This document shows, in pieces, positions 11,749-23,900 of a DNA stretch of 64,000 nucleotides (position 1 is its first letter; every line of letters begins with the position of its first letter). The translations under genes and the position numbers were made by a program. The DNA comes from Diploptera punctata (taxonomy: Eukaryota > Arthropoda > Insecta > Blattodea > Blaberidae). The stretch spans positions 901,001 to 965,000 of the forward strand of contig JASPKZ010001600.1 of assembly GCA_030220185.1 (NCBI GenBank), in the 5' to 3' direction. Below the pieces are notes generated by a model. That model made no database searches. It was not told the origin of the DNA and worked only from the letters and a program-made list of their open reading frames with translations.

Positions 11749-12368
11749 TCTAAAGTCACTATCCATTTCAATAAAGGAAGGCAATGATTAAAAAATCAAT
11801 GTTATTGTGAAGTTTTACACATATTCTAGTACAATTCTACATGACCACCATCTAGGTGAAAACACATACTCCATCTGTCAGCGTGAAACGAAATGTAGAC
11901 CTTAACATTTAAATTGTAAAAAAGTCTGCTGCTTCTGTGATACGATTCTGTAAATCAAGCAGATATGATAAGGACTTTTTCATAGAGTGAAATGAAGAAT
12001 TTTCCACACTGTGTAGCGAGGGGCATTTAACTCCCTACTGAGGCGTCGAGTTGATGCATTCGGACTATCATTGACAATTTGAACCTGTTGCACTGTTTCT
12101 ACTGATACGCGTGGTCGTCCATGATGTGCCTCATCAAACACACTGCCGATACGCTTAAATTTGTTTACAAGCAGACCAATGCGTGCCTTTGCTGGGGCTG
12201 GTTTACGGAATTTATATGTTAATTCAGCTCTGGCGTCTTCATATTGACAATCCGCATACCTGTGCACAAACTATGGCAACCCGTTCTTCCGCGCTAAACA
12301 TGTTGCACTAAGCTAACAGTGTATGAAAAAAAAATAGTCTCTTCGTAGAAATTGATAGTGACTTTAGA
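11749..12368 (-). mobile_element. TIR element with remnant HTH protein
   Basis: Inverted ends TCTAAAGTCACTATC at 11749 and complement ending 12368. The minus frame 12267-11980 encodes 95 aa: HRYADCQYEDARAELTY, ARIGLLVNKFKRIGSVFDE, RPRVSVETVQQV and SRRLSRELNAPRYTVWKIL. This is the two-part helix-turn-helix DNA-binding region seen in insect mariner-type and related transposases. The catalytic domain is missing. Confidence 0.65.
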
Positions 12369-12412
12369 TACACCTGTATAAGTTTACTGTGTTAGTAATA
12401 AGTAAGTAAAGT

Positions 12413-12702
12413 GTAAGGTGATCCCACAACAGGCCCGGAGGCCCTTGGGGTAGTAGGAGGTTAAGGCTCCCACTTTTTCTAGACAATCGGCACTTTATGT
12501 CAGCCCTGCGTGACGGCCGCCTTTACCCCTAGAACAAGCGTCTGATACTCATTTCAGTTAGAGGCTGAGTCGACCCCAGGGCCATAGTGCCGCCAGAGGG
12601 TTTGGGTCAGTTTAAAAATCCTGACCCCACCGGGACTTGAACCCTCGACCCTCCGGCTTGTAGCTTAGTGCCTTAACCACTACTCTACGGAGTGCCCCCG
12701 TT
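12413..12702 (-). mobile_element. SINE family 2
   Basis: On the minus strand: CGTAGAGTAGTGGTTAAGGC (A-box region), B box GGGTTCAAGTCCC, then CTGACCCAAACC, GGTCGACTCAGCCTCTAACT, GACGCTTGTTCTAGGGG, GGCGGCCGTCACGCAGGGC and AGTGCCGATTGTCTAG. A second copy is at 38590-38880. Different body from family 1. Confidence 0.82.
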
Positions 12703-13049
12703 AGTAATAAGTAGCTATTATTTTTCTATTTTATTTCATCCTAGGAAGTGGAATGTCATTTGTCACTAATATTAGAGTTTGCCCTGGTTGAGAAATGTAT
12801 ACTTTTTTCTTGTATGTCGCAAATAACTCATTTTATCAGCTCTTATCCTACCGATAAATGTTTGTTTTAGAAGCAAAATCTTGCTTCAATAGAGGAAAGT
12901 TGGTAGTGCAATAATTGTATATAATTTTACCCCGAAATGTTGCACTGTGAGCATTCCTAACAATTGCAATAATTTAGTAATTTTCTTACATCTTTCTCTT
13001 CTGCATAGAGAATATTACATCTCAAAATAATTGCTTGTTCTAAAGTCAT

Positions 13050-14180
13050 GTTTTTTACACGCTTTATATTAGCTTGACCTGTATATATCTATGTAACGGA
13101 ACCTTTAACACGATTTTCACCCACTTAAAATCATTGGATCGACTTGAAACTTTGTATACTTGTAAAGGACCAATGACAATACAATAATTTCATAAATGTT
13201 TCTAAAATCCTGGCCAGAATCAGCAGAAAATCAAAATAATAAAAACCGATATAATAGGTTGCGGACTTATCAACTTCTTACTCAATCGTTGTAAGAGCTC
13301 AGTTGGTAGAGCGGTGGACTGTAGTGGTATACACTTTCAGTAACCCATAGGTCACTGGTTCAAATCCGGCCCGGAGGATTTTTTTTTAGTAGAGTATTAC
13401 TTTTAGCTCATACTACAATAGTATCGAATTTAAATATATTTACATTTTTATCTTATTCTGTAAAATATTAAAACTAAAAAATAAATAATAGTTAAAAAAA
13501 ACTAAAACATCACGCTTTATTAGAAAACCGAACTAAAAAATGAAAAATAATTTTAATTTCCAACACGCTTGGGATAAAATTAAAGTGGTAACAAAAAAAT
13601 CATCTCCAACACATGTAGAATAAAACTAGAGTTATCTAAATAAATAATAGTTTAAAAATACTAAAACAACACGCTTTATTACAAACCGAAACTAACAAAT
13701 AAAAAATAAATAATAGTTTTAAAAAACTAAAACAACACGCTTTATTAGAAAACCGAACTAAAAATGAAAAGTAATTTTAATTTCCAACACGCTTGGGATA
13801 AAATTAATGTGGTCAACAAAAAAAAATCTCCAACACATTTAGAATAAAACTAGAGTTATCTACAAAAAAAGGTAATTCTACCATCAAAAACATGGGGTGC
13901 TCTATATCAATTAATATATTTGATAATAAACAGATATTGGTAAAAGTAAAGTGTCTAAGAAGAAAATGTAAAAACAAAAAGCACTCGACGCTTTTGATGG
14001 TAAAATTATTTTTTTTGTAGATAACTCTAGTTTTATTCTAAATATGTTGGAGAATATTTTTTGTTGACCACATTAATTTTATCCCAAGCGTGTTGGAAAT
14101 TTAAATTATTTTTCATTTTTTAGTTCAGTTTTCTAATAAAGCGTGTTGTTTTAGTTTTTTAAAACTACTATTTATTTACT
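13050..14180 (+). mobile_element. Foldback element with tRNA-Tyr-like head, copy A
   Basis: Left part (13070-13260) TTAGCTTGACCTGTATATAT, CACCCACTTAAAATCATTGG, TCCTGGCCAGAATCA; then a tRNA-Tyr-like unit; then an AT-rich block with inverted copies of AACACGCTTTATTAGAAAAC, CCAACACGCTTGGGATAAAA and AACTAGAGTTATC (about 13500-13870 versus 13990-14165), around a centre containing GCTCTATATCAATTAATATA. The left arm is partly duplicated. Copy B at 44700-45800 has the same order in reverse orientation. Confidence 0.72.
13290..13378 (+). pseudogene. tRNA-Tyr(GTA)-like sequence with intron
   Basis: AGAGCTCAGTTGGTAGAGCG, anticodon GTA in ACTGTAGTGG, a short intron-like stretch (about 13325-13340), CCCATAGGTCACTGG and a T-arm CTGGTTCAAATCCGG. 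This follows animal tRNA-Tyr, including the intron position. The 5' acceptor strand (ATCGTTG) does not pair with the 3' CCGGAGG, and the same flank occurs in the second copy, so it is a repeat head, not a working tRNA. Confidence 0.7.
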
Positions 14181-14427
14181 ATAATTTTGCTTCTAACAAA
14201 ATTTATAAATCTAAATGGCATCACTTTGATTTGTGCAGTGATATTCTAATGCTAATTCTTTTAAATTGATATCTCACTGTAAATACACTGGATATTTCTA
14301 TAAAATCCGAATTCAAGGAAACTAACTTCTGATAAAAGTAAACAATGATGAAATATATCTGTAAGTACAACCATCTTTTTTTATATATGTGAATTTTTAG
14401 GTTTAATTTTCTCATTCAGTCAATTGT

Positions 14428-14765
14428 GATCATCATCATCATCATCACTCCAGGGATTAGGCAATTGCCCGTTCCGACTTCATAATGCATCAGCCCAACG
14501 TCTTCTAGGTCTTCCAACATCACGCCTTCCTCTTGCTTGATAATTTCTTGCTAACAATGGACATCTCTCCTTACTTATTCCATCCATGTGATCAATCCAT
14601 TTCTGTCTGTAATTCGTGACTTTATCCAATAAAGGCTGTACTTTCAATTCTTCTCTTATATCCTCATTTCTTATTCTATCAAGTCTTGTACATCCTTTTA
14701 CTTGTCTCAGGAACCGCATCTCTGCCGTCTGTATTCTATCCTTCTGTCTTTTCACTGGAGCCCAA
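14428..14765 (-). pseudogene. LINE C-terminal insertion with 12-bp target duplication
   Basis: Minus frame: RIQTAEMRFLRQVKGCTRLD, NEDIREELKVQPLLDKV, RQKWIDHMDGISKERCP and GRRDVGRPRRRWADAL, the same family as 8850-9440. TCAGTCAATTGT at 14416-14427 recurs at 14766-14777, a target-site duplication that bounds a 5'-truncated insertion of 338 bp. Confidence 0.78.
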
Positions 14766-14867
14766 TCAGTCAATTGTAAAAACAAAATTTGGATCATGAT
14801 CTTCATCATGGTTTTATATTTGCGTGGTTTTTAATTGATTTTATAGTCATTTAAACAATATCTTCTT

Positions 14868-15405
14868 CTTCTTCTTCTTCCTTTCATGTGATATACCTAG
14901 TGGTCTGTTACGGTCTCAATCCAACGTTTGAAGGGTCTGCCCAAAGATCTCTTGCCTGGTGGCTGGTAATTTAAGATCTGACGTGGTATTCTTGTTCTGC
15001 TCATTCTTCGTACGTGAGATTTCCAGTTGTTTCTGTATTTTTGTACATATTCCTTGACTGATTCGGTGTGTAATTCTTTGAGAATCTCAGAATTCCTTTT
15101 ATGGTCTGTCCTTGAATAGCCCGCAGTACGTCTCATAAATTTCATTTCTGACGCAGTTAGTCTTTGTTCATCTACACTGCGAATTGTCCAGGCCTCACTG
15201 CCGTAACATAATATGGGTCTGGCCAGTGTTTTATAAATTCTAGTTCGTGTGTGTTGCTGTACTGTGTTTGGCTTGAAAATATTATTTATAATTCCTGTTA
15301 CTCTGTTAAATGTTATAATTTTTGACTAAAATCTTTTTCTTCTTCGTATGTAGCTTGGTATCCGACATAGTTAAATGTGTTGGTTTGTTCCAATATTTCA
15401 TATAA
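14868..15405 (-). pseudogene. LINE C-terminal remnant beside the lipase 3' end
   Basis: Minus strand: TNTFNYVGYQATYEEEKDF, then broken pieces and MKFMRRTAGYSRTDHKRN, LHTESVKEYVQKYRNNWKSH and PPGKRSLGRPFKRWIETV. It ends in a GAA-rich tract at about 14868-14880. It has the same orientation as the lipase and begins within about 40 nt of its stop. Confidence 0.72.
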
Positions 15406-15429
15406 AAATTATAAATCCATGATTGTGGC

Positions 15430-15656
15430 TCAGAATTTGTTTTTACAATTTACTGATTGATTGGCAGTGAACGTATGATAATGTGAGTTGTTCTGCACTT
15501 CAGTGCAATAGATGACTGATGGTTGCTTTATAGTTTTGAATTGAGAAATATTGAATTTATCAATTACATCTAGTCTATTTCCACCAAACCATTTCTTGAC
15601 GCATGCCAATAAATGTTGATGAACTTGTATTCCTGCAGTTGTTAATGGAGCAGATA
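15430..15656 (-). CDS. Lipase exon 10: unusual C-terminal tail and stop
   Basis: Acceptor TTCTGTTACAG before 15656; stop TGA at 15432-15430. Encodes residues 362-436: SAPLTTAGIQVHQHLLACVK, then KWFGGN...VIYCTEVQNN...SVNCKNKF. Most insect relatives end soon after PYC, so this 74-residue tail with three cysteines is extra. It shows no PLAT domain. A LINE fragment in the same orientation starts within about 40 nt of the stop, and no AATAAA is visible between them, so the natural 3' end is unclear. Confidence 0.82.
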
Positions 15657-17869
15657 CTGTAACAGAAAATTACCATTTTTTTAATACTCACTTCATCATG
15701 TTTCTAAAAATATGAAATGTCTACTTGTGATGTTTAACTTACCACAATATGGCTCTTCGTCGTTTGTTGCAACGAGAAATGTTCCTCTTGCTGGATATTT
15801 AGTATTATTCATACCCATTGGAACACAATTCAGCAAGTTGCATGTAAATGGATTTAAAAAGTATTTTGTAGCATATCCTTTGAAGACTCGACTAAAATTA
15901 AATTACATTTTATTTTATTTCATTAAGTAGCTACAGCACAGCAAAGAAAGAATAGTGAATTTAGCAGCCTGTGTATGTGAGTATGGATGTTCAATTGCAG
16001 CTCAAATACCATTGAACCATTTTTGGCTAACGATTTGTCAATAATTGATTCAGGTTTACTGCAAAATATGACAGACTAGTTTGAAAAGTCAATATGACTA
16101 TCACGACGTAAAAGAAATGGAGGAGAAAAAATGTAGACTTTATAAAGTGGAGTGCCTTTTAACAGGTATTTTAAAATTAATATAAAGTTTATTTAACCAA
16201 TTTGCTGTTCGAGCCGTGTATCAGAAATATAAATCTTAAATGTAAAATCAGTCTTTGGGTTACCTTCTAAGTTTACACCGATTTATCACATTAATTCCTG
16301 AATTAATTAATACAAATATTAAAAAAAATAAGTGAAAGAACGCAATACATTCTGTGCTCAAAATTAATAATAATTTTATAATCCTAAATGTAGTTTACGA
16401 AAATATTGGTGACCCAACAATCAAGTCAGTTGATGCTGCAAGAAATGTCCAATTAGAGTTAAAAATATAAAAAAAATATTACCATTGATTATTTGAAAAA
16501 ATAATTTAAATAGAAAGTCTTATAAATGGAGTCTGTAATATACGGCTGACCAATAATTGCAGCTATGCACATTTCAAATGCTTTATTACATAACTTAAAG
16601 TGCATAGTAGGATAAATAATGCTTGCCTGGGAAAAAAACTGACAGTATCTATTGTCAGGACTTCCTGTTTTTGTATGTTATTAATAAATACATGCATATC
16701 TGAAATATTACCTGTTTTCACAAACAATAAAAAATAGCATTATTTTGCAATCAGAGATAAGTTTACTTATTTGAGTTATCTTGGGACTCTAGTTCAACTA
16801 TGAAAACAATTGTTTTTTGTTTAAACTTAGTAGAAAGTATCACTATGAGGTATCAATAATTACATTTTAAAAACATCTCAGCTCACCTCATATTTCTTCT
16901 TTTTAGACCGGTTTTGGAATTATTCCATCTTCAGTATTTTAATGACCTTTGTTCTGTCATGTCGATGTACTGCTTCTTCCTGAGTTTTTTAATTTTAAAT
17001 TATTTTTTATTGTTTGTGAAAATAGATAACGATTCGGTTACGATGCATATTTCAATAAAATTAAAAAATTGAATATGGTACAATTGGACACTCACTAGCA
17101 CACCTAAAGATTGAAAAAGAGTGAAGAATAAAATGGCCAAAATAATTGAGGAATACTAGTTTTTTAGAGACACTGTAAACTCTTTGGTGAAAATGCAGTT
17201 GTCATGCAAGCCCAAGTTTGACCCCGAGACTCCTAAGGGGTGAGAAAGGGTGAAAAATAATATGTCTAAAATTACCGTGATTGATATCTAATTAATACAT
17301 TTTTAGGGTCGTTATAGCTTATTGGTCATAGCCCAGATGGCATTGAAACTTACCCTAGCACCCCCAAGGGGGAAAAATGGGTGAAAAATAAGATTTCCAA
17401 GATTAGTGTCATATCCATAATTTTCGGGGTTGTTAACCTAATTGATGACACTCAGAACTCAAGTTTGACCCTAGAACCCTAAAGGGATGAAGGGTGATGA
17501 GAAGAGGTGAAAAAAATAGTAAAAAGTGGCTGAGATTAGTGTTGACTCCATAGTTTTTGGGGTTCCTGGGCTCATAAATCAAGTTTCTATGACATTTAAG
17601 CCGAAGTTTGATCGCTAGCATCCCTAAAGGGGTAAAAGAGGGTTACATGTGTTGAATCTATGGTTTTGAAGGTCACTGCGATAAATATACACTTCTGATG
17701 ACTTGTATTTTTTATTTATTTTACCTGATGGAGTTAAGACCGTAAGGACTTCTCTTCCACTTCACCAGGGTCAAATTATGCATACAATAAGAATTATGAT
17801 TGATACATAATATATACAGACTATACTATATAAATTTGACAAGGGTAAGAAAGAAAAATGGTAATAATA

Positions 17870-17921
<52 letters not shown>

Positions 17922-20900
17922 TAACAAAAATAATAACCTATAATTAGATTAAGTAAATGGCATAGTAAAGTAAATTAAAAATATAAAGAAACAATAAAAT
18001 GTACATAGAACACGGTTATGTATTATATTGTCTAAGGAAATATGAAGTGAGTTTCTTTTTAAACTGTTTTTGAGTCGGGCAGTCCTTGATATACGAGTGG
18101 ATGGAATTCCAGAGTCGTGTGGCTGAAACAAGGAAGGATGATGAATAGTTAGATGTTCGATGTGGAGGAATAGCTAGAGTTAAATTTTCTCTCGACTTTC
18201 AAGTCCAAGTTCAACTCCGATCAGTTGGGGATGAGAAATAATATGTCAAAATTGCCCGAGAATAATGTCGAATGCATAATATTTGGGTCACTAAGCTGAT
18301 TGATGCCAAGAAGATTGGGTTAAATAAATACCCAAGCAACGCCTGACAATCAGATAGTTGTTATATACATTTTTTTGTGTTGGTTGACTCTAAAAAATAC
18401 GAAAAATATAAAATAGAAAAAAAAATACTAATGATATACAATTAATATCATTGTTTGATAGAGTAAAATAAATTATCTAATATTAAGTAATTGTAGCAAA
18501 CCCTGATTTCATGCCCAACTTTGATTTGGTGAACTTAAGTTATTATATTGTTAAAGTTAGGGTAAATATACTTATTTTCGTGATATCCCTAATTCTGTGA
18601 TAACATTTCAATTCGTTGTCACGGAATTAAATGTTTTAAAAATCAGTTCTTGGGTTATCGGTACTCCAGACATATCATAAGCTTTTTCTCTCTCTCCATT
18701 TTATTGATTTGCCCGCCTTTTGAAAACCGATACAAAAACTGAAAAGCCATCGTGATATTGAAAGTGGTTGAAGAAGTAATTGTTTTCTTTCTCGTGACTG
18801 CCCTTGAAGAAATTTTCTATGTTTGGGGTAATTTTAATATTAATAGAAATATAATATTCTGATATTGTATTCTAATATCAACTGAACGAACTTGTCACGA
18901 GTCTTAACAGTACAAAAAGGATAATAATGGTAAGGCAGCTTCTGCATTTTCAATGTTTTAAATATTTTTTTATGATATGGCTCTATCTCTCATTTAACTA
19001 TGTGGATGTAAGACAGTAAGAAGAACATTCTTAAGGATATTAATAAGATTTCATATTAGTTACATTATGTAAAAATCACATGTATTACAATTACATATTT
19101 TAACAAACCTATAATAATTAAATCTATAGGCTAAGTAGGCACTTGATTGAACCCAATTTCCTAAAATATTTTCTTCATTGTTTGTTAAATTATTTAGAAT
19201 TTTCTGTATTTTCAATTTTTGTTATTTCTCTAAAACTTTATAACAAAATATTTATTTGTTTACCAACTTACTAAAAATTGATGATAATCTTTATTAGTTT
19301 AATTGGAGGATGAACTGGTTATGAATATTATCTAAGTTATTATTATTATTATTTTATTATTATGTTTATAGAGGACTTATTTTGCTAGAAAATCGGACTA
19401 GTATATTTGTTTGCAGGCATTTTATCACCACGTCTATTGTTAATATTATTATTTAATGTTGAATTTACTTTTAGAGGGAAATATTATGTATCATTTGATG
19501 TCACCTATACAATTTTTGTATTTGCCTTCATATAGCGTCTAATGTTGTTTATCAACTTTAATAAAGGACAAATTTAGTTTTATTTTTAATTTATAAGCTT
19601 CTGTTTTAATATCACGGCGTTATGATACCGCTATCTCGGATTTAGGACCCATATAACATATTTAGGAATGCTTGTCTTGGAAAAAAGAATGAGGCATTTT
19701 GTGACAACTGTACTTCGATTTGGAGGGAATTTTATAAATAATCTCATGGAAGGTTCATACTATGTTCCTGTATTCATATTTTGTCACCATTATAAAAAAG
19801 TTACATTTGGACAAAAAATTAAAACAAAACTATTACGAAATTAGACAACCTTACCCTATCAGTATTGTTAAATAAAATACCATAGTACCTACCAAATTCT
19901 TATTCACTCAAGCTTTAGTGGTGGCTTTACTTTAAATGCTATGTTAGTATTTCATTACCACAAACTTCTCATAATTCCATAAATCATTAGAAAATTATTC
20001 TGAATTTACACAAGCCATAGAAATACAGACAAAAATAGAAATACACAGCCTACTGATCTACACATAATTATACTAAATGCAATATAATTGGAGTTCTCCA
20101 GTCCTTAAATTACAATTAAATATAAAAAATAAATATTATATTACACGCCCATTTTTATTTTGTTTGCTACTGAGACACAAGCATGTAACCAACTCTCAAC
20201 CATCGTTAATTTAGTTAGGATTTCACTTTGTAAGATGAAACAAAATATTAATGAATACATATTTGTTTATCATAGACCTATATAAAGTTTTACAATTTTT
20301 AAATATGGTTTTATTACATTTAAACTCACCTTACAAATTTTGTGAGAGATTTAGCTTTCATTCCCCAAAAAATACAATCTTTATTTCTGATTGCTTCTAA
20401 GTAATATTGTAGAGCTCTGGCATGTGAACAATTAGCTGATTGTGGTGCATCTGTAATGAAAATAATGTATAAGGCTGTCATAATTTATATGTTATATGAT
20501 ATACAATCTTATAAAGAATTTATCAGATTTTATTTACCATTTCTGTCTACTTTTTGTTCAACTGTAAATGCCTGTGAAGTTTTGTAGCATAAAACTACAC
20601 ATAAGAACTTGAATAACTTAGTGGAATAAAAACCAGGTGACATTGTCAATTTCATAACATTTAAACTCTAAATCAGAAGCTGTCTTTCTGGAAAGTACTG
20701 TAATATGAGCGATTGAATTTCGCGGGTGACGGCGAGAATAGTGGTTTCGTATTGGTGGAAATATTTTTGTCAGTCGTTGACTCGTGAGTTGAAAGACCCG
20801 CGCAGATGTTCGATGCGTCAGAACTGCCGTTCCGGAGGTTTCTCTAAACCTCTACCTTCCCTGTTGGGAAGGTTCGACGCCAGAAGCTTCCATACCGGAA

Positions 20901-23900
20901 GGGTCTCGGATGGAAGCCGCAACATTTCCTTCCCCGGCCTATATAAACTGTTGTCAGGGTCGGAAGCGAGTTAGCAGTGAAGTGACAGCGATATAGTAGT
21001 CTGTTCCTGGAAGAAACTATGGCAAACTAAATTGTTAGAGACTGTAAATGATTGTGTGATAGATAAACTATAAAAATATTAAATATTGGAGACATTTGTG
21101 AGTCAAATGTCACTGAGAGTTTATTGAATTGAGTAAAGTTATTGTGGAATTTTACATGACCATCTGTTGTGTTTTATTACAAGAAAACAAGGGACCGCAA
21201 GGCAGCCTCCTACAATAAGAACGAGTGCTAAATACAGCGAGTCTGAGTGAACATTGATGAGTTACCTGCCGATCTGCGGATCTTATATGACAACTCCTCT
21301 TCATGCATGTCGTGAGCACTTGTTGTAATTGGATACAATATATTAAATACATGTTTTCATTACTCATCCTTGTATAGAAGATGCTAGAAGTGCTGGCCAA
21401 CTTGTCTCATACATATATCATATCTTCTTATGAAGTTATTATTCTCACATATCAGTTTTTCTATACTAATGGTCCTAACTTGTGTTTGAATGTTTTAATT
21501 TGAGTAATTGCTTCAATTTTAATAATTTTGTTGCTTTGTGTGTTGATGGTTTCGAAATTCCTGTCGCGCTAAATGCCTCAAATATTTTCTAGGACTACAT
21601 TCAAAGTCATCACCTTTTTAGTCAAGCTTTTCTTTTGTAAGGACATGGATATTTCGTTAGGTTTTATGTTTATTCACAGAAATTATTGTGTTAAATCTAT
21701 TCACTAAGTTGAATACTGTATCTCTACACGGAAGTGACCTGTTATGTAATTTATTTCCAAATTTGTCTACATTTTACACACAAAATCTTATTTCTTAAAA
21801 TTGTTTTTAAAATGTACACATGTTCACATAGTGAGTACTCGACTATACTATAATATGAACATGTCTGCAATAAATAATGCACATATTCACTCCACGTCTA
21901 TCTCAGACTTAGTCAGTTCTGACTTGTCACTGATAAATTATGCCAGAGTTTGTTAATATCTGCTGAGCACTCGCTGCATGCAAGATTGGGAGTTGTCACA
22001 CTAGACTCACAGACCTGCTGTCAAAGTTTGTTTAGATTCACTGCATTTTGTGATAGGATATATTAAATATTCTCTATGAGGTCTACATATTTTGGAGATT
22101 TTAATAGTAATTACACTTGTCAAATGAATTAATCTGTTGGCGATTTAAGATGAAAAAATAGAATAAAATTTCATACATGAAAATTCATAGGCCTAAAATG
22201 GACATGGATATAAGAATCCATGATTCGTAGTCATATAGGGTGTCTAGATGTATAGCCGGAGGGTTAACTTTATCGCGAGGAAGTATTAATTTATCAGGAG
22301 ACATAGTGAGCCCCAAGTTTAATTTGGAATTGACAAGTGAAGAAAACATTTCGACTCTCTGCTGCCATGTTAGCCTAGCCATTGTAAGATGCGTTGCTCC
22401 CTGAACTATCTATCATGGCGTTAGTATTTTATGAAATAATTAGGCCATAACTGACTGTTATCAAAACTTTAACACAGATAAATTTAAATACATTTTTATA
22501 ATCTTTTTAACAACAAAAACAAATAAGTATCTTTTGGCAATGTAAATGGGTTTTATATGAAGGGCAGCAACTATTTCAAGAAGAGAAAAAATAGGAACTC
22601 AGTTATAAGGGAGAAAATGAAGGTTGAATACACTATTTTAGATTATATTAAAACTAAGCTATTCAGATGGTATGGACATGTCCAGCGAATTGAAGAGGAT
22701 ACGCTACCAAAATGTGTTTTGGAATGGAAACCTGAAGGAAGACGAGGCACAGGAAGACATAAAACCTCCTGGAGTCAGGGAATATATTTATACATGAAGG
22801 AGACACATCTACAACCAGGAGAGTGGATGGACCGACAAAATTGGCTATTAGGAATCGTACGATGTCAGAGACATTAATCAACCGATGATCTATCTATCTA
22901 TAATCTTTTACTAAACATTTTATTTTTTGTCACTCTTTATTAACGGTAACATATTGTAATATGCATATACAGCAATAACAATGTGGACACATTGTACTGA
23001 ATCTCTAACATTATAAATTACGATAGACTATGAGCTTATAGATTTGAGAACATGAAGTTGTTTCATTAAAAGTTAAAAAATAATTAAAAAAATAACCATA
23101 GGCTTATGATTATTAGTGAATAAAACTATACATTTAATACCGTACTATATCAGCAAAAGCGAACAATAACAATTGTACATTTCAAATAATATAAAATTAT
23201 GGAATATTCACCTGAAAGGTCCGTCTCCTCAACTTAATTAATTATATAACTGTAGCGCTTTCGGGACTTGTCCCATCATCGGCAGGATTCAAAACTGGTG
23301 TTTCACTGAAGCCGATAAAAACGTAAAAATAGCATACAGAACTAATAACAAATTAAACAACATATTAAACAATAACATTTTCAACAGCAAAGGAGTTTAT
23401 AAATTGACATGTAAGGACTGCAACAACTTTTATATAGGAAGAACAAACCGGAGTTTAACATCAGATTCAAAGAACATTTTCGAGACTTTATTCACGCAGA
23501 AGGAAAATCAAGCTATGCAAAACACATTATCCATGAAGGACATCGCATGTTAAATATTGTAAACACAGAAATAACAGTAATGCACAGAGAAAATAATCCA
23601 GCGAAGATAAACGTACTCGAGATGGAAATCATGAAAGCAGCTCACAACAACGACAATCTGATAAACGAAAACGAACCCAATACATGTAACTCCCTCTACC
23701 CGATCTTCAGTGAAACACCAATTTTGAATCTTGCCGATGATGGGACAAGTCCCGAAAGCGCTACAGTTAAATAATTAATTAAGTTGAGGAGACGGAACTT
23801 TCAGGTGAATATTCCATAATTTTATATTAATTTTGAATAATACCTCAACGGAACACATCCTGAATCTTATAAAAGTTGATTTCAAATAACCTTAGAATTC

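Noticed and set aside
13290..13378. Functional tRNA-Tyr gene
   Set aside because: The acceptor stem does not pair and the same flanks recur at 45.3 kb, so it is a repeat component.
20726..20974. 82-codon open frame over the heat-shock-type promoter
   Set aside because: It overlaps the factor sites and TATA box, has no domain resemblance and starts upstream of the likely transcription start.
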